Source: Aurantiacibacter sp. D1-12
GTDB taxonomy: Bacteria > Pseudomonadota > Alphaproteobacteria > Sphingomonadales > Sphingomonadaceae
Direction: 5' to 3'
Assembly (NCBI RefSeq): GCF_028858515.1
Contig: NZ_JAPJZJ010000001.1
Coordinates: 62,001-126,000 of the forward strand
DNA: 64,000 nt
How positions within the stretch are numbered: the first letter of the stretch is position 1; each line of letters opens with the position of its first letter. This document shows positions 39,733 through 48,477 of the stretch, piece after piece. Under the pieces are notes generated by a model. It was given only the letters and a program-made list of their open reading frames with translations, did not search any database and had not been told where the DNA came from. The translations under genes were made by a program, and so were the position numbers.

Positions 39733-40547
39733 TCAAGTGCTCGCGCGATAGAGACGAACTCGTCGACGCTCAGCGTTTCCGCCCTGCGGGTCGCATCGAT
39801 ACCAAGACTCTCAAGCACTTTCAAAGCGCCCTGAACGGATTTGAGGCTTTGCCGGAGCATCTTGCGCCGCTGGCCGAATGCGGCCTCCGTAATACGCGCC
39901 AACGTTGGCATCGATGCACCTTCTGGCGCATCGGCGGGTTCAAGGTGTACAATCGCGCTCATCACCTTGGGTGGCGGTGTGAAGGCGCTGCGATGCACCT
40001 TCATGGCGAGCCGCGCGTCAGAGCGCCACTGTGCCAGAACCGCCAGGCGGCCGAATTCGCCCGTTCCGGGAGTGGCCACGATCCGTTTTGCAACCTCTTG
40101 CTGGAACATCAGCGTCAGGCTGGTCCATTGCGGAGGCCATTCGCTCGATGAAAGCCAGTTGGTGAAGAGCAGGGTCCCCACGTTGTAGGGGAGATTGGCG
40201 ATGACCGCGAAAGGCTCCCCCATCAGCTCCGCATGATCGACTTTCAAGGCATCGTCCTCGACCACCCGCAACTGGCCGGGGAAGATCTGTTCCAGCTCGG
40301 CCAGAGCAGGGAGACAGCGGCTGTCGCGTTCGATTGCAGTGACGCGGGCTCCGGCGCGCAGCAGGGCGCGGGTGAGGCCGCCGGGGCCGGGACCAATCTC
40401 CAGAACGGCTTTGCCTTGCAGATCGCCGGGAATGGCGGCGATGCGATCGAGCAATTGCTCGTCGAACAGGAAGTTCTGCCCCAGTGCCTTGGAGGCGGAG
40501 AGGCCGTGCGCCTTGATAACTTCGCGCAAGGGAGGGAGATCAACCAT
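39717..40547 (-). CDS. rsmA: 16S rRNA (adenine1518/1519-N6)-dimethyltransferase
   Basis: The protein has 276 residues from the ATG at 40547; the open frame extends further up, inside pdxA. The KsgA start LGQNFLFDEQLLDRIAAIPG is clear, followed by the SAM site VLEIGPGPGGLTRALL and the target-base motif ANLPYNVGT. It makes four methylations on two adjacent adenines near the 3' end of 16S rRNA during small-subunit assembly. It overlaps pdxA by 8 bases and ends the lptD-surA-pdxA-rsmA cluster known from E. coli. Confidence 0.96.
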   Translation of the reverse strand: MVDLPPLREVIKAHGLSASKALGQNFLFDEQLLDRIAAIPGDLQGKAVLEIGPGPGGLTRALLRAGARVTAIERDSRCLPALAELEQIFPGQLRVVEDDALKVDHAELMGEPFAVIANLPYNVGTLLFTNWLSSSEWPPQWTSLTLMFQQEVAKRIVATPGTGEFGRLAVLAQWRSDARLAMKVHRSAFTPPPKVMSAIVHLEPADAPEGASMPTLARITEAAFGQRRKMLRQSLKSVQGALKVLESLGIDATRRAETLSVDEFVSIARALDQRTK

Positions 40548-41547
40548 TGGCGCGGCGCTCGGCAATTTCCCCCGCCATGCGGATCGCGGCAATCATCGCA
40601 TCGGGCCGTGCGATACCCTTGCCGGCGATATCAAACGCAGTGCCGTGATCGGGGGATGTGCGGACGATGGGCAAGCCGAGCGTGACATTCACTCCCTGAT
40701 CAAAATCCAGAGCCTTCAGCGGGACGAGTGCCTGATCGTGGTACATGGCAATCGCGACATCGTATGTGCCGCGCTTGTGCGGCGCGAACAGCGTATCTGC
40801 CGGGTGCGGACCGCTCGCATCGATTCCTTCGCCACGCAGCCGTGCAATGGCCGGGGCGATGACCTCAATCTCCTCTGTCCCCATCCGGCCATCCTCGCCG
40901 GCGTGCGGATTGAGCCCTGCGATGGCGATGCGCGGGTTTGTGATGCCGAAGTCGGTCTGCAGGGCGCGGGCGACGATGCGTGTACGCTCCACGATCAGGT
41001 CTTGCGTCAGCAGTGCGGGCACATCGGCAATAGCACAGTGGACCGTCATCGGGACGGTGCGCAACGTCGGGCCGGCGAGCATCATGACAGAATGCTCGAG
41101 TGGTAGCCTTAGTGACTGTGCCAGAAGTTCCGTTTGCCCAATGAAGTCAGAGTCAACTTCCGCTATCGCTGACTTTGATACTGGCGCTGTGACCACTGCA
41201 GATGCGGCACCATGAAAGGCGTACTCGATTGCTTGGCCCAAGGATTTGTATGCAAGCCGTGCACCAGAGACATGTGGTTTCCCCGGAGTATACTGGCGCT
41301 CTGATCGACGCCAAACGGGTAGGCCATCTCGATAAGCCGACCTGGCGTCCTCTGGCCCGTCAATGCCGATAACTGGGCAATCAATATCACAGGCCTGAGC
41401 AGCCGCTTCGAGAATCTCTGCTCCATGCGTAACAAAAAAAGGCCGTAAACTGGCCGCTTCCCGCGCCATCCACGCCTTGAGAATAATCTCCGGCCCGATC
41501 CCTGCCGGATCGCCAATGGTGACCGCAAGCGGGGGAAGGGCCGTCAC
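40540..41547 (-). CDS. pdxA: 4-hydroxythreonine-4-phosphate dehydrogenase
   Basis: The protein has 335 residues from the GTG at 41547; a TTG at 41565, overlapping the surA stop, is an alternative. The family marks are VTIGDPAGIGPEIILKAW, SGARLAYKSLGQAIEYA, VVTAPVSKSAI, GQTELLA and the metal-binding His residues in TVHCAIADV, AMYHDQALVP and PDHGTAFDIAGKG. It oxidises 4-phosphohydroxy-L-threonine in vitamin B6 synthesis. The segment 41090-41440 uses less GC-rich codons than its flanks, possibly a recombined patch. It lies between surA and rsmA with overlapping or touching ends. Confidence 0.94.
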   Translation of the reverse strand: MTALPPLAVTIGDPAGIGPEIILKAWMAREAASLRPFFVTHGAEILEAAAQACDIDCPVIGIDGPEDARSAYRDGLPVWRRSERQYTPGKPHVSGARLAYKSLGQAIEYAFHGAASAVVTAPVSKSAIAEVDSDFIGQTELLAQSLRLPLEHSVMMLAGPTLRTVPMTVHCAIADVPALLTQDLIVERTRIVARALQTDFGITNPRIAIAGLNPHAGEDGRMGTEEIEVIAPAIARLRGEGIDASGPHPADTLFAPHKRGTYDVAIAMYHDQALVPLKALDFDQGVNVTLGLPIVRTSPDHGTAFDIAGKGIARPDAMIAAIRMAGEIAERRANG

Positions 41548-41551
41548 CGGA

Positions 41552-42913
41552 TCAGTTGTATTCAATCACGGCGTCGCGGCGAAGGTCGCGCATAAAGCGC
41601 TGCCCGCGGCGCTGGATACGCTCTTCTTCCATCTGCGACATGACCTGATCAACAGTTGGAAGGCTGGTGTCCTGCGGATCGTCACGCCCGCAAAGCATCA
41701 GTACGCGAATCCCTTCCTGCAAATCACCGAAAGGCGGTGTGGACTGCCCGACATTGAGTTGCAGCACGATACCCTGCAAAGCTTCAGGAAGCTGGCGTGC
41801 AGGAATTTCATCATTGTCGACCGTGGTCGCGCCGACTGCTGCCGCACGGGCATCGGCATCGCCGCAACCATTCATTTGCCCGACAGCCTCGATAAAGGCC
41901 TGGCCTTCGATCTCGGCCTGTTGGGGCGTTATGCCCGGTGCGAAGTCATAGGATATCTGCTTGAGGCTGAGAACGGCATCGCGCGGATCGGGCATGCCGA
42001 CCTGGCGTTGGTCGATCATCAACAGGATTGAATAGCCGCCCGGAATTTCCAGCGGACCGACCAGCTGGCCAGTAGTCATCTGCGCTGCAGCGGCTTCAAG
42101 CGTGGGCTGCTGTAGCTGGGCAAGACGCAGCCAGCCAAGATCACCGCCCGTAATGGCGCTGGTCGCTTCGGAAAACTGGCGGGCATAGGCGGCAAAGCTG
42201 CCGCCCTGGCGCAGCTGCTCGACAATCTGGTTGGCGTTGGCAAGCACCTGCCCGCGATTGGTGGCGTTGGCCGAAAGGTAAATCTCGCCAATGCGATATT
42301 CGGTCGTGCCGCGTGAAGCGTTGATGCGGTCCAGCAGATCAGTCACTTCGCCTTCGGAGACGTTGACGAAGGGGCGAATGAAGCGGCGAATGAGATTATC
42401 CCACGCAAGCTCGCCCTGGATCTGGCGTTTGATTGTACGCGGCGACGAGCCGAGCGAATAAAGGAACTCGTCCATCTGCGCGGCGCTGCGGTTCTGTGAA
42501 GCGGCATATCGCTCGTAAGCGCTGTCAACCTGCTCCTGCGTGACAGCCATGTCGTTGGCGGCAGCCTCCTGAACGCGCAAAGTCTCGTCGATCAGGTTGC
42601 GCAGAACCTGTAGCCGCAACCTTGCAACTTCTTCTTCCGGGACCGCTACATCCTGTGCCGCAAGGATCAGCGCAACGCGGTGATCCACATCGGTGCCGGT
42701 GATGATGCTGCCGTTGACGCGCGCGGTGGCGCGGCGTTCATTCGGATTGCTCGGCTGCACGATGAAGGCGATGTCATCGGGGAAATTGAAGGCATCGCTA
42801 CCCTGCGTGACCGCTTGCGCATGCGCGCCCGAAGCCGCCATTGGCAAGCCCAATGCAACGGCTGCAAAGCCTGAGAAACACGCAGAAAAGGTCTTTTTGG
42901 TGAACGAAATCAC
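41552..42913 (-). CDS. surA: Periplasmic chaperone / peptidyl-prolyl isomerase SurA
   Basis: The protein has 453 residues from the GTG at 42913, preceded by AGGA about 11 bases upstream; a TTG further up adds a stretch that would spoil the signal peptide. The signal ends SGAHAQA. The SurA N-domain (LRLQVLRNLIDETLRVQEAA) is followed by a parvulin domain (RIGEIYLSANATNRGQVLAN, EATSAITGGDLGWLRLAQLQ). A second parvulin-like region near residues 300-380 is weakly conserved. It escorts outer-membrane proteins such as LptD, encoded directly upstream in the same operon. Confidence 0.92.
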   Translation of the reverse strand: MISFTKKTFSACFSGFAAVALGLPMAASGAHAQAVTQGSDAFNFPDDIAFIVQPSNPNERRATARVNGSIITGTDVDHRVALILAAQDVAVPEEEVARLRLQVLRNLIDETLRVQEAAANDMAVTQEQVDSAYERYAASQNRSAAQMDEFLYSLGSSPRTIKRQIQGELAWDNLIRRFIRPFVNVSEGEVTDLLDRINASRGTTEYRIGEIYLSANATNRGQVLANANQIVEQLRQGGSFAAYARQFSEATSAITGGDLGWLRLAQLQQPTLEAAAAQMTTGQLVGPLEIPGGYSILLMIDQRQVGMPDPRDAVLSLKQISYDFAPGITPQQAEIEGQAFIEAVGQMNGCGDADARAAAVGATTVDNDEIPARQLPEALQGIVLQLNVGQSTPPFGDLQEGIRVLMLCGRDDPQDTSLPTVDQVMSQMEEERIQRRGQRFMRDLRRDAVIEYN

Positions 42914-43065
42914 AGTAATACTTATCCTGTTTGCAGCGTGCCAATGCGCGCCTGAATATGGTGCTGCTTGATACAAGTGCAGGCTTAACCCTAGCTGAGC
43001 CGCAATCCCTAGCCAAGTGAGAGGGCTCTGCCAAACTCTGCCTGCCTGTCATGGTGGAAAGCGGA

Positions 43066-45339
43066 TCAGAACCCCAGATTACGCAGGTTGAAGAAGATGC
43101 GGAAGCTACTGCCACTTTGTGCGTCGGCCAGCTCGATAAAGTCGCGGCGCCAGGTGAACCCGAATTCCAGGCATTCATCCGAATAGGCAATGCCAAGGCG
43201 GGTGCGCAGCGGCTCGAAACCGTCTGCAGTAAAGCTGGGGTCTTCCTCGCGATCGGTCAGATTGACGACAGCAGATCCGAAAATGGACCAGTGATCGGCA
43301 AAAGCCACACGGCCTGCGGCGCGCAGCTCCTCGCGGTCCTGCAAATCCTCGAAGCTCAGATCGATATCGCGATCAAGCCGCAGGTATCCCAATTCGACAT
43401 AGGTCTCGTCTGAACCAAGTGTCGCATCGACCTCGTTCCGGCGCACAGCGAAGTTATCCTTATCTAGGCGGAACCGATGGGTAAATTTGAGGAAATCGCG
43501 GTAGCGAACTTCGGTACGCCCCACGAAATCGGAGAATTGTTCGTTCAAGCCAGTTCCGTCCCGGAAGAGCGTGGGTTCGTCTGTCAGGCGATAGGATTGT
43601 CCGAAGGTGGTGCTGAGACGCCAGCCGGGAAAGTTGGCCTGCCAGTCGAAGCCATAGGTCAGCCGCACACCGTCTTCGACCCGGTCATATCCGGGGAAGC
43701 GGTTGAGCGCAAAAAGATTGGAATCTTCAAGATCGATCGCGCGCGCGTCTTCGTTGGGAATGTCCAGATTGCGGATGCTCGGCGCGGCCACCAGTTGCAC
43801 GCGCGGAGTAAGGATCTGCGTGCCGCCAAGAAAATCGCCCGCAAACGGCCATTTTACGTCCACAGCCGCAGTAGCGACGCCGCGCGCCTGCCAGCCTTCT
43901 TCGCCGCGGTAGCTCGGCGTAACGTTGAGCAGGTTGTCGTCCGAGTGGTACAGGTCTCCGCGGACTAGCGCGGTCAGCGTCACTTCCTGTCCAAGCGGCG
44001 TGATCGTGCGATAGTCCCACTGCGCACGGGCAAAGGCACGCTGGGTGTCCTGCCCCTCTGAGCGGGTGATGGCGAGGGTGTTGGCTTGCAGCTCCACCTG
44101 ACCGCCCAGCACCGGGTCTTCCAGCCGGTAACGCGCGTCGACAAGCGGGAGGGCTAGCGGCACTTGGCCCTGATCGGTACTGACGAGCAGAGCCTGCGTC
44201 GCCCAACCTGCGATCGAGACGTAAGAGTTATCGTCAAACCGCTGAAGTTGGATAGTCGAGCGTAGCCGGTCCTCACGGCTGATATCGTAACGGCGCAAAA
44301 AGGTTCGGTCGCTGGCGAGCCGGATCGAACCGGTTGCGGTCCAGTTTTCGTCCAATTGGAACTGCCCGTTGGCGGACAGATACCCGCGAATATCCTCCTC
44401 CGTCGTCGGCGTGGTCGAGTTGAGGGGGATGCGGGTGCCGTAGGTTCCGTAGGCCTCTACCTGGAAAGCGCCGTTGCCGGTCAAATGCCGGTAATGGGCG
44501 GAAACCATCGGGGCAGCTTCGGTGTAGAGATAGCCTGTAAGCGTCAGGTCCCTGTTGTCTGCAAGACGCAAGTAATAGCTTTCGGAGATCTCGATGCCGT
44601 TGGATGCAGTGATTCCGATATCGGGCACGAAGAAGCCGCTTTCCGCGCTGCCATCGGCGCGCAGGGTGAGGCCGGGCAAGGGCAATAACCGCGCGCCGAA
44701 GAGCTCAAGGTAAGCACCTGAAAAGCGGATGCGCTCGGACTCGCTGTCGTACCAGACCCGCTCTGCGGTAATCCGCCAGCTCGGGCTCTGTGCGCAGCCT
44801 TCGCTATCGACCACCGGGCAGCCGGTGTAGGCAGCACGGGTTAGCTCGATATCGCCATTCTCGGCACGGGTTGCCTGTTCTGCAGCAAGCCGAGCGCCCT
44901 GACGGAACGCGAGCAGCAGGTTGCTCATCGCGCCCGCTTCCAGCTCGTCTGTCAGCGTCATGCTCTCGGTAAAAAGCTGGTTGCCGTCTGCATCGACGAG
45001 GCGAATATTGCCGCTGGCGATGATTTCCCCGGTCGTGCGGTTCCAGCTGACATCGTCGGCACGCAGCGACTGGTCGCCTGATCGCAGGATCACATTGCCG
45101 GATGCGGTGACGGTATCAGTATCCTGATCATAGCGCAGGTCATTGGCTTCAAAACCGATCTGGCGCCTGCCCTGCTCGTTGAATTCCGGAATGTAGTCCG
45201 AATCGCCCGCGGTTTCTTCCGCATTGCCATCCTGGGCGTGCGCTGACGGCACCGCGAGGGCGAGCGCGCTGGCGGCTGCTCCCACTACGGGCAGGCAACG
45301 CAAAATAGCAAAAGGGGACTGTGTCGGGCCGCGGACCAT
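43066..45339 (-). CDS. lptD: LPS-assembly outer-membrane protein LptD
   Basis: The protein has 757 residues from the ATG at 45339, with AGG close upstream. The reading frame stays open far upstream, through the opposite strand of pepA, which is rejected. A signal peptide ends PSAHAQDG. The periplasmic N-domain repeats are seen (DLRYDQDTDTVTASGNVILR, then LRADDVSWNRTTGEIIASGN), followed by a large barrel with many aromatic strands ending FFNLRNLGF. It inserts lipopolysaccharide into the outer leaflet with LptE. It heads lptD-surA-pdxA-rsmA, with a 152-base gap to surA in which I see no promoter, and is divergent from pepA. Confidence 0.93.
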   Translation of the reverse strand: MVRGPTQSPFAILRCLPVVGAAASALALAVPSAHAQDGNAEETAGDSDYIPEFNEQGRRQIGFEANDLRYDQDTDTVTASGNVILRSGDQSLRADDVSWNRTTGEIIASGNIRLVDADGNQLFTESMTLTDELEAGAMSNLLLAFRQGARLAAEQATRAENGDIELTRAAYTGCPVVDSEGCAQSPSWRITAERVWYDSESERIRFSGAYLELFGARLLPLPGLTLRADGSAESGFFVPDIGITASNGIEISESYYLRLADNRDLTLTGYLYTEAAPMVSAHYRHLTGNGAFQVEAYGTYGTRIPLNSTTPTTEEDIRGYLSANGQFQLDENWTATGSIRLASDRTFLRRYDISREDRLRSTIQLQRFDDNSYVSIAGWATQALLVSTDQGQVPLALPLVDARYRLEDPVLGGQVELQANTLAITRSEGQDTQRAFARAQWDYRTITPLGQEVTLTALVRGDLYHSDDNLLNVTPSYRGEEGWQARGVATAAVDVKWPFAGDFLGGTQILTPRVQLVAAPSIRNLDIPNEDARAIDLEDSNLFALNRFPGYDRVEDGVRLTYGFDWQANFPGWRLSTTFGQSYRLTDEPTLFRDGTGLNEQFSDFVGRTEVRYRDFLKFTHRFRLDKDNFAVRRNEVDATLGSDETYVELGYLRLDRDIDLSFEDLQDREELRAAGRVAFADHWSIFGSAVVNLTDREEDPSFTADGFEPLRTRLGIAYSDECLEFGFTWRRDFIELADAQSGSSFRIFFNLRNLGF

Positions 45340-45438
45340 GACTTGCCTATCGCACCACGCGTCACTAACTGCAACGCCAGCTTTGCAACGCGTGCTGCGC
45401 GTTCTGTTCAAGACCACATCCGACCTTTGGGAGCCTCC

Positions 45439-46902
45439 ATGAAAATCACCTTCAGCGATAGCCTGACCGCCGACAGCCCGCGCCTTGTTGCCCGGGTGGT
45501 CGATCAGGACACACTGCCTTCCGATCTGCCTGGTGCAATCGTGGAAGGTGCAGCAGCTTCGCGGTTCACTGGCAAGAAGGGGCAGGTGTTTGAAGGCTTC
45601 CATGAAGTCGACGGCAAGCTGGTGCGTATGGCGCTGGCCGGAGCCGGGAAGACTGATGATGAAGGCCGTATCGCGGCGCTTGAAAAAGCGGGTTCGTCGC
45701 TGACGGCCAAGTATCTCACCAGCGGCGAGAGCGCGATGGTGCTCGACCTGCGTGATGCGGGTCTTGATGCTGCCGGAACCGCTGCTGTGCTGACGGGTGT
45801 GCGGCTGCGGGGCTGGCGCTGGGACGAGTATCGCACCAAGCTGCGCGACGAACAGAAGAAGTCGCTCGCCGCAGTAACCGTGGTCGGCGCGCCTGAAGGA
45901 ACCGAAGCTGTCTGGAGCGAAGCAGAGGCCATCGCCACAGGCGTCGAGTTCACGCGAGAGCTCGTCGCTGAACCCGCCAACATTATTTACCCCGCAAGCT
46001 TTGTGGAACGCTGCGAGAAGCGCTTCGAGGGCACCGGTGCCGAAATTCAGGTGCTCGAGGAAGCTGAGATGGAAAAGCTCGGCATGCACATGTTGCTCGG
46101 TGTTGGGCAGGGCTCGCGCAAGGACAGCAAGCTGCTCGTCATCAAGTGGATGGGCGGCAAGGACGGTGAAGCACCGACTGCTTTCGTCGGCAAGGGCGTG
46201 ACCTTCGATACGGGCGGCATTTCGATCAAGCCGGGTCCTGGCATGGGTGACATGAAATTCGACATGGGCGGTGCCGGTGCGGTTGCTGGCGCCATGCTCG
46301 CGCTTTCGCTGCGCAAGGCGAAGGCCAATGTCATTGGCGTCTGCGGCCTGGTCGAGAACATGCCCGACGGCAACGCACAGCGCCCCGGCGATGTTGTGCA
46401 GACGATGAGCGGCCAGACGGTCGAGATTCTCAACACCGATGCCGAGGGGCGGCTGGTTCTGGGCGATGCGCTCACTTGGACACAGCGCGAGTTCTCTCCA
46501 GCGCGCATCGTTGATCTTGCAACGCTGACCGGCGCTATGATCATTTCGCTTGGCAATGAGCACGGCGGACTGTTTTCGAACAACGATGAACTGGCTGACC
46601 AGCTTCTCCAGGCGGGCAAGACCTCTGGCGACAAGCTGTGGCGCATGCCGATTGGTCCAGCCTACAACAAGCTGATCGACAGCCCGATTGCCGACATGCA
46701 GAACATCGGTCCGCGTGGAGCGGGTTCGATCACAGCAGCACAGTTCCTTGGCCGCTTCATCGAGAACGATACGCCTTGGGCGCACCTCGATATCGCGGGC
46801 ACCGTCTGGGCCGACAAGCCCGGCGCGCTGTGGGACAAGGGCGCAACCGGATACGGCGTGCGCCTGCTCGACAACTTCATCCGCGACACGGCGGAGGGAT
46901 AG
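45439..46902 (+). CDS. pepA: Leucyl aminopeptidase (M17)
   Basis: The protein has 487 residues. The metal site motifs are intact: KGVTFDTGGISIKPG (Lys and Asp ligands), MKFDMGGAGAVAGA, NTDAEGRLVLGDAL and the C-terminal DTPWAHLDIAGTVW. It removes N-terminal residues, Leu preferred, using two zinc or manganese ions in a hexamer; in E. coli it also binds DNA at cer sites. The ATG at 45439 has GGGAG upstream. It lies 13 bases from holC, as in E. coli, and is divergent from lptD. Confidence 0.96.
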   Translation: MKITFSDSLTADSPRLVARVVDQDTLPSDLPGAIVEGAAASRFTGKKGQVFEGFHEVDGKLVRMALAGAGKTDDEGRIAALEKAGSSLTAKYLTSGESAMVLDLRDAGLDAAGTAAVLTGVRLRGWRWDEYRTKLRDEQKKSLAAVTVVGAPEGTEAVWSEAEAIATGVEFTRELVAEPANIIYPASFVERCEKRFEGTGAEIQVLEEAEMEKLGMHMLLGVGQGSRKDSKLLVIKWMGGKDGEAPTAFVGKGVTFDTGGISIKPGPGMGDMKFDMGGAGAVAGAMLALSLRKAKANVIGVCGLVENMPDGNAQRPGDVVQTMSGQTVEILNTDAEGRLVLGDALTWTQREFSPARIVDLATLTGAMIISLGNEHGGLFSNNDELADQLLQAGKTSGDKLWRMPIGPAYNKLIDSPIADMQNIGPRGAGSITAAQFLGRFIENDTPWAHLDIAGTVWADKPGALWDKGATGYGVRLLDNFIRDTAEG

Positions 46903-46915
46903 GTCGACCATATCC

Positions 46916-47353
46916 ATGCGGGTCGATTTTTACCTCCTGTCTGCCGATCCGGCGCCCGTTGCCATCACTCTGCTTGCGCGCAAGGTACGCGAAGCGGGTG
47001 AGAACCTGCTCGTTGTCGCGGATGACTTCGAACTGCTGGAGGCGATTTCACAGGCGCTGTGGACAGCCACGCCAGAAGAGTTCCTCGCAAACGGCATTGC
47101 CGGTGACGAACACGATGCGCGCCAACCGATTCTCCTCTCTGGCGAGGTGGAGCCGGTTAATGGAGCGAGTTTCCTTCTGCTCGCCGATGGCCACTGGCGC
47201 GAGCCGGCTGAGGGCTTTTCCCGCGTGCTCTATATCTTTGACCAGACCACAATCGACGAAGCGCGGCAGACCTGGAAGGTGCTACAGGATCGCGAAGACT
47301 GTGAAAGCAAGTTCTGGAAGCAGCAGAGTGGTCGCTGGGTCGAGGGCCCGTAG
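46916..47353 (+). CDS. holC: DNA polymerase III chi subunit
   Basis: The protein has 145 residues. The HolC pattern is seen: RVDFYLLSADPAPVAITLLA, ARKVREAGENLLVVADDFEL, FLANGIAGDEHDARQPILLS and DGHWREPAEGF. It links the clamp loader to SSB in the replisome. It lies 13 bases after pepA, matching the pepA-holC pair in many proteobacteria. Confidence 0.92.
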   Translation: MRVDFYLLSADPAPVAITLLARKVREAGENLLVVADDFELLEAISQALWTATPEEFLANGIAGDEHDARQPILLSGEVEPVNGASFLLLADGHWREPAEGFSRVLYIFDQTTIDEARQTWKVLQDREDCESKFWKQQSGRWVEGP

Positions 47354-47411
47354 CCGGGCTTGACCAAACCGCCAAAGCTGCGATCCTGCGTGCAAACTTG
47401 GGAGGGCATAA

Positions 47412-47906
47412 ATGCGTAAACTGGCAATTCTATCTGGAGCACTGGCGCTCGCTGCTTGTGGAAGTAGTGACAGCGGAACGATCGAGACCGAAGACGGCAC
47501 AGTCGCGTATGAAGCCGATTCGGACGGTGATGGCGTCGAAATGAGCTTCACCGATGATGACGGAAATGAAACGACACTCGTTTCTGGCAGCGATGTCGAA
47601 GTCGATCTGCCGGACGGTTTCTCGATCTATCCCGGTGCCGAGGTTGTGCAGAGTACCGTTATCGACGGAGCGGAAGGCCAGGGCAGCATGATCATGATGA
47701 CCAGCTCTGACGATCCACAGGACATGGTGGACCATTTCCGTACTCAGGCGGAGGCAGCGGGTATCGATATCCAGATGGAAATGACGTCCGGCGATACGCG
47801 GATCATTGGCGGCGAGGGTCCCGATGACCGCTTCTTCAGCTTCACTGTAAGCAGCGACGGTGGCGAAAACACTGGCATGCTGACTATCGGAACACGGCCC
47901 CAGTAG
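47412..47906 (+). CDS. Small lipoprotein of unknown function
   Basis: The protein has 164 residues. A lipoprotein signal ends GALALAAC. The mature part is acidic, rich in Asp, Gly and Ser ([16 protein letters not shown]), with a folded C-terminal part ([20 protein letters not shown], then [20 protein letters not shown]). The pattern IYPGAEVV followed by a DPxxMVxHFR helix suggests a small domain found in several secreted proteins. I do not recognise a function. It stands between holC and ndk on the same strand, with GGGAGG upstream of its ATG. Confidence 0.8.
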   Translation: MRKLAILSGALALAACGSSDSGTIETEDGTVAYEADSDGDGVEMSFTDDDGNETTLVSGSDVEVDLPDGFSIYPGAEVVQSTVIDGAEGQGSMIMMTSSDDPQDMVDHFRTQAEAAGIDIQMEMTSGDTRIIGGEGPDDRFFSFTVSSDGGENTGMLTIGTRPQ

Positions 47907-47991
47907 GGCTGATCGGGCTTGCCCAAAGTCGGTAGTGGCGCTAGGGGCGCGCGCAATTATCGAATCCCCGATTTTTGCGAAGGAATTCCCC

Positions 47992-48414
47992 ATGGCGGTT
48001 ACCCGCACGTTTTCGATCATCAAGCCTGATGCCACCAAGCGCAACCTGACCGGCGCTGTGACCAAGATGCTGGAAGAAGCCGGCCTGCGCGTCGTCGCTT
48101 CCAAGCGCATCCACATGACCCGCGAACAGGCAGAAGGCTTCTACGCCGTCCACAGCGAGCGTCCGTTCTTCGGCGAACTGTGCGACTTCATGATGAGCGA
48201 GCCGGTTGTCGTGCAGGTTCTCGAAGGTGAAGACGCCGTGAAGCGCAACCGTGACGTGATGGGCGCCACCAACCCTGCCGAAGCCGACGAAGGCACCATC
48301 CGCAAGGCATTCGCACTGTCGATCGGTGAAAACACCGTCCACGGCTCTGACAGCGAAGAGAACGCCAAGATCGAAATCGACTTCTTCTTCAACGAAGACG
48401 AAATCGTAGGCTAA
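47992..48414 (+). CDS. ndk: Nucleoside diphosphate kinase
   Basis: The protein has 140 residues. [20 protein letters not shown] begins the fold, [20 protein letters not shown] lines the nucleotide site and the phospho-His lies in NTVHGSDS. It keeps nucleoside di- and triphosphate pools balanced. AAGGAA lies about 6 bases before the ATG. A strong terminator follows at 48441-48472. Confidence 0.97.
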   Translation: MAVTRTFSIIKPDATKRNLTGAVTKMLEEAGLRVVASKRIHMTREQAEGFYAVHSERPFFGELCDFMMSEPVVVQVLEGEDAVKRNRDVMGATNPAEADEGTIRKAFALSIGENTVHGSDSEENAKIEIDFFFNEDEIVG

Positions 48415-48440
48415 ATCCCGCCTTGGGATTTTGGGAGAGG

Positions 48441-48472
48441 GGGCCGGGCAGCATTGCTGTCCGGCCCTTTTT
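48441..48472 (+). terminator. Intrinsic terminator after ndk
   Basis: GGGCCGGGCAG (48441-48451), loop CATTG, CTGTCCGGCCC (48457-48467), then TTTTT (48468-48472). The core CCGGGCAG/CTGTCCGG is the same as in the terminator at 9704-9746, including the G-T pair. Confidence 0.92.
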
Positions 48473-48477
48473 CTTTG

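Noticed and set aside
41547-41565. TTG start of pdxA overlapping the surA stop
   Set aside because: Not excluded, but the GTG at 41547 gives a length closer to the family and needs no rare TTG start.
43066-46917. A 1283-codon frame on the minus strand covering lptD and more
   Set aside because: Its first 526 codons run opposite to pepA, a certain gene, and carry no domain. LptD has its own ATG and signal peptide at 45339.
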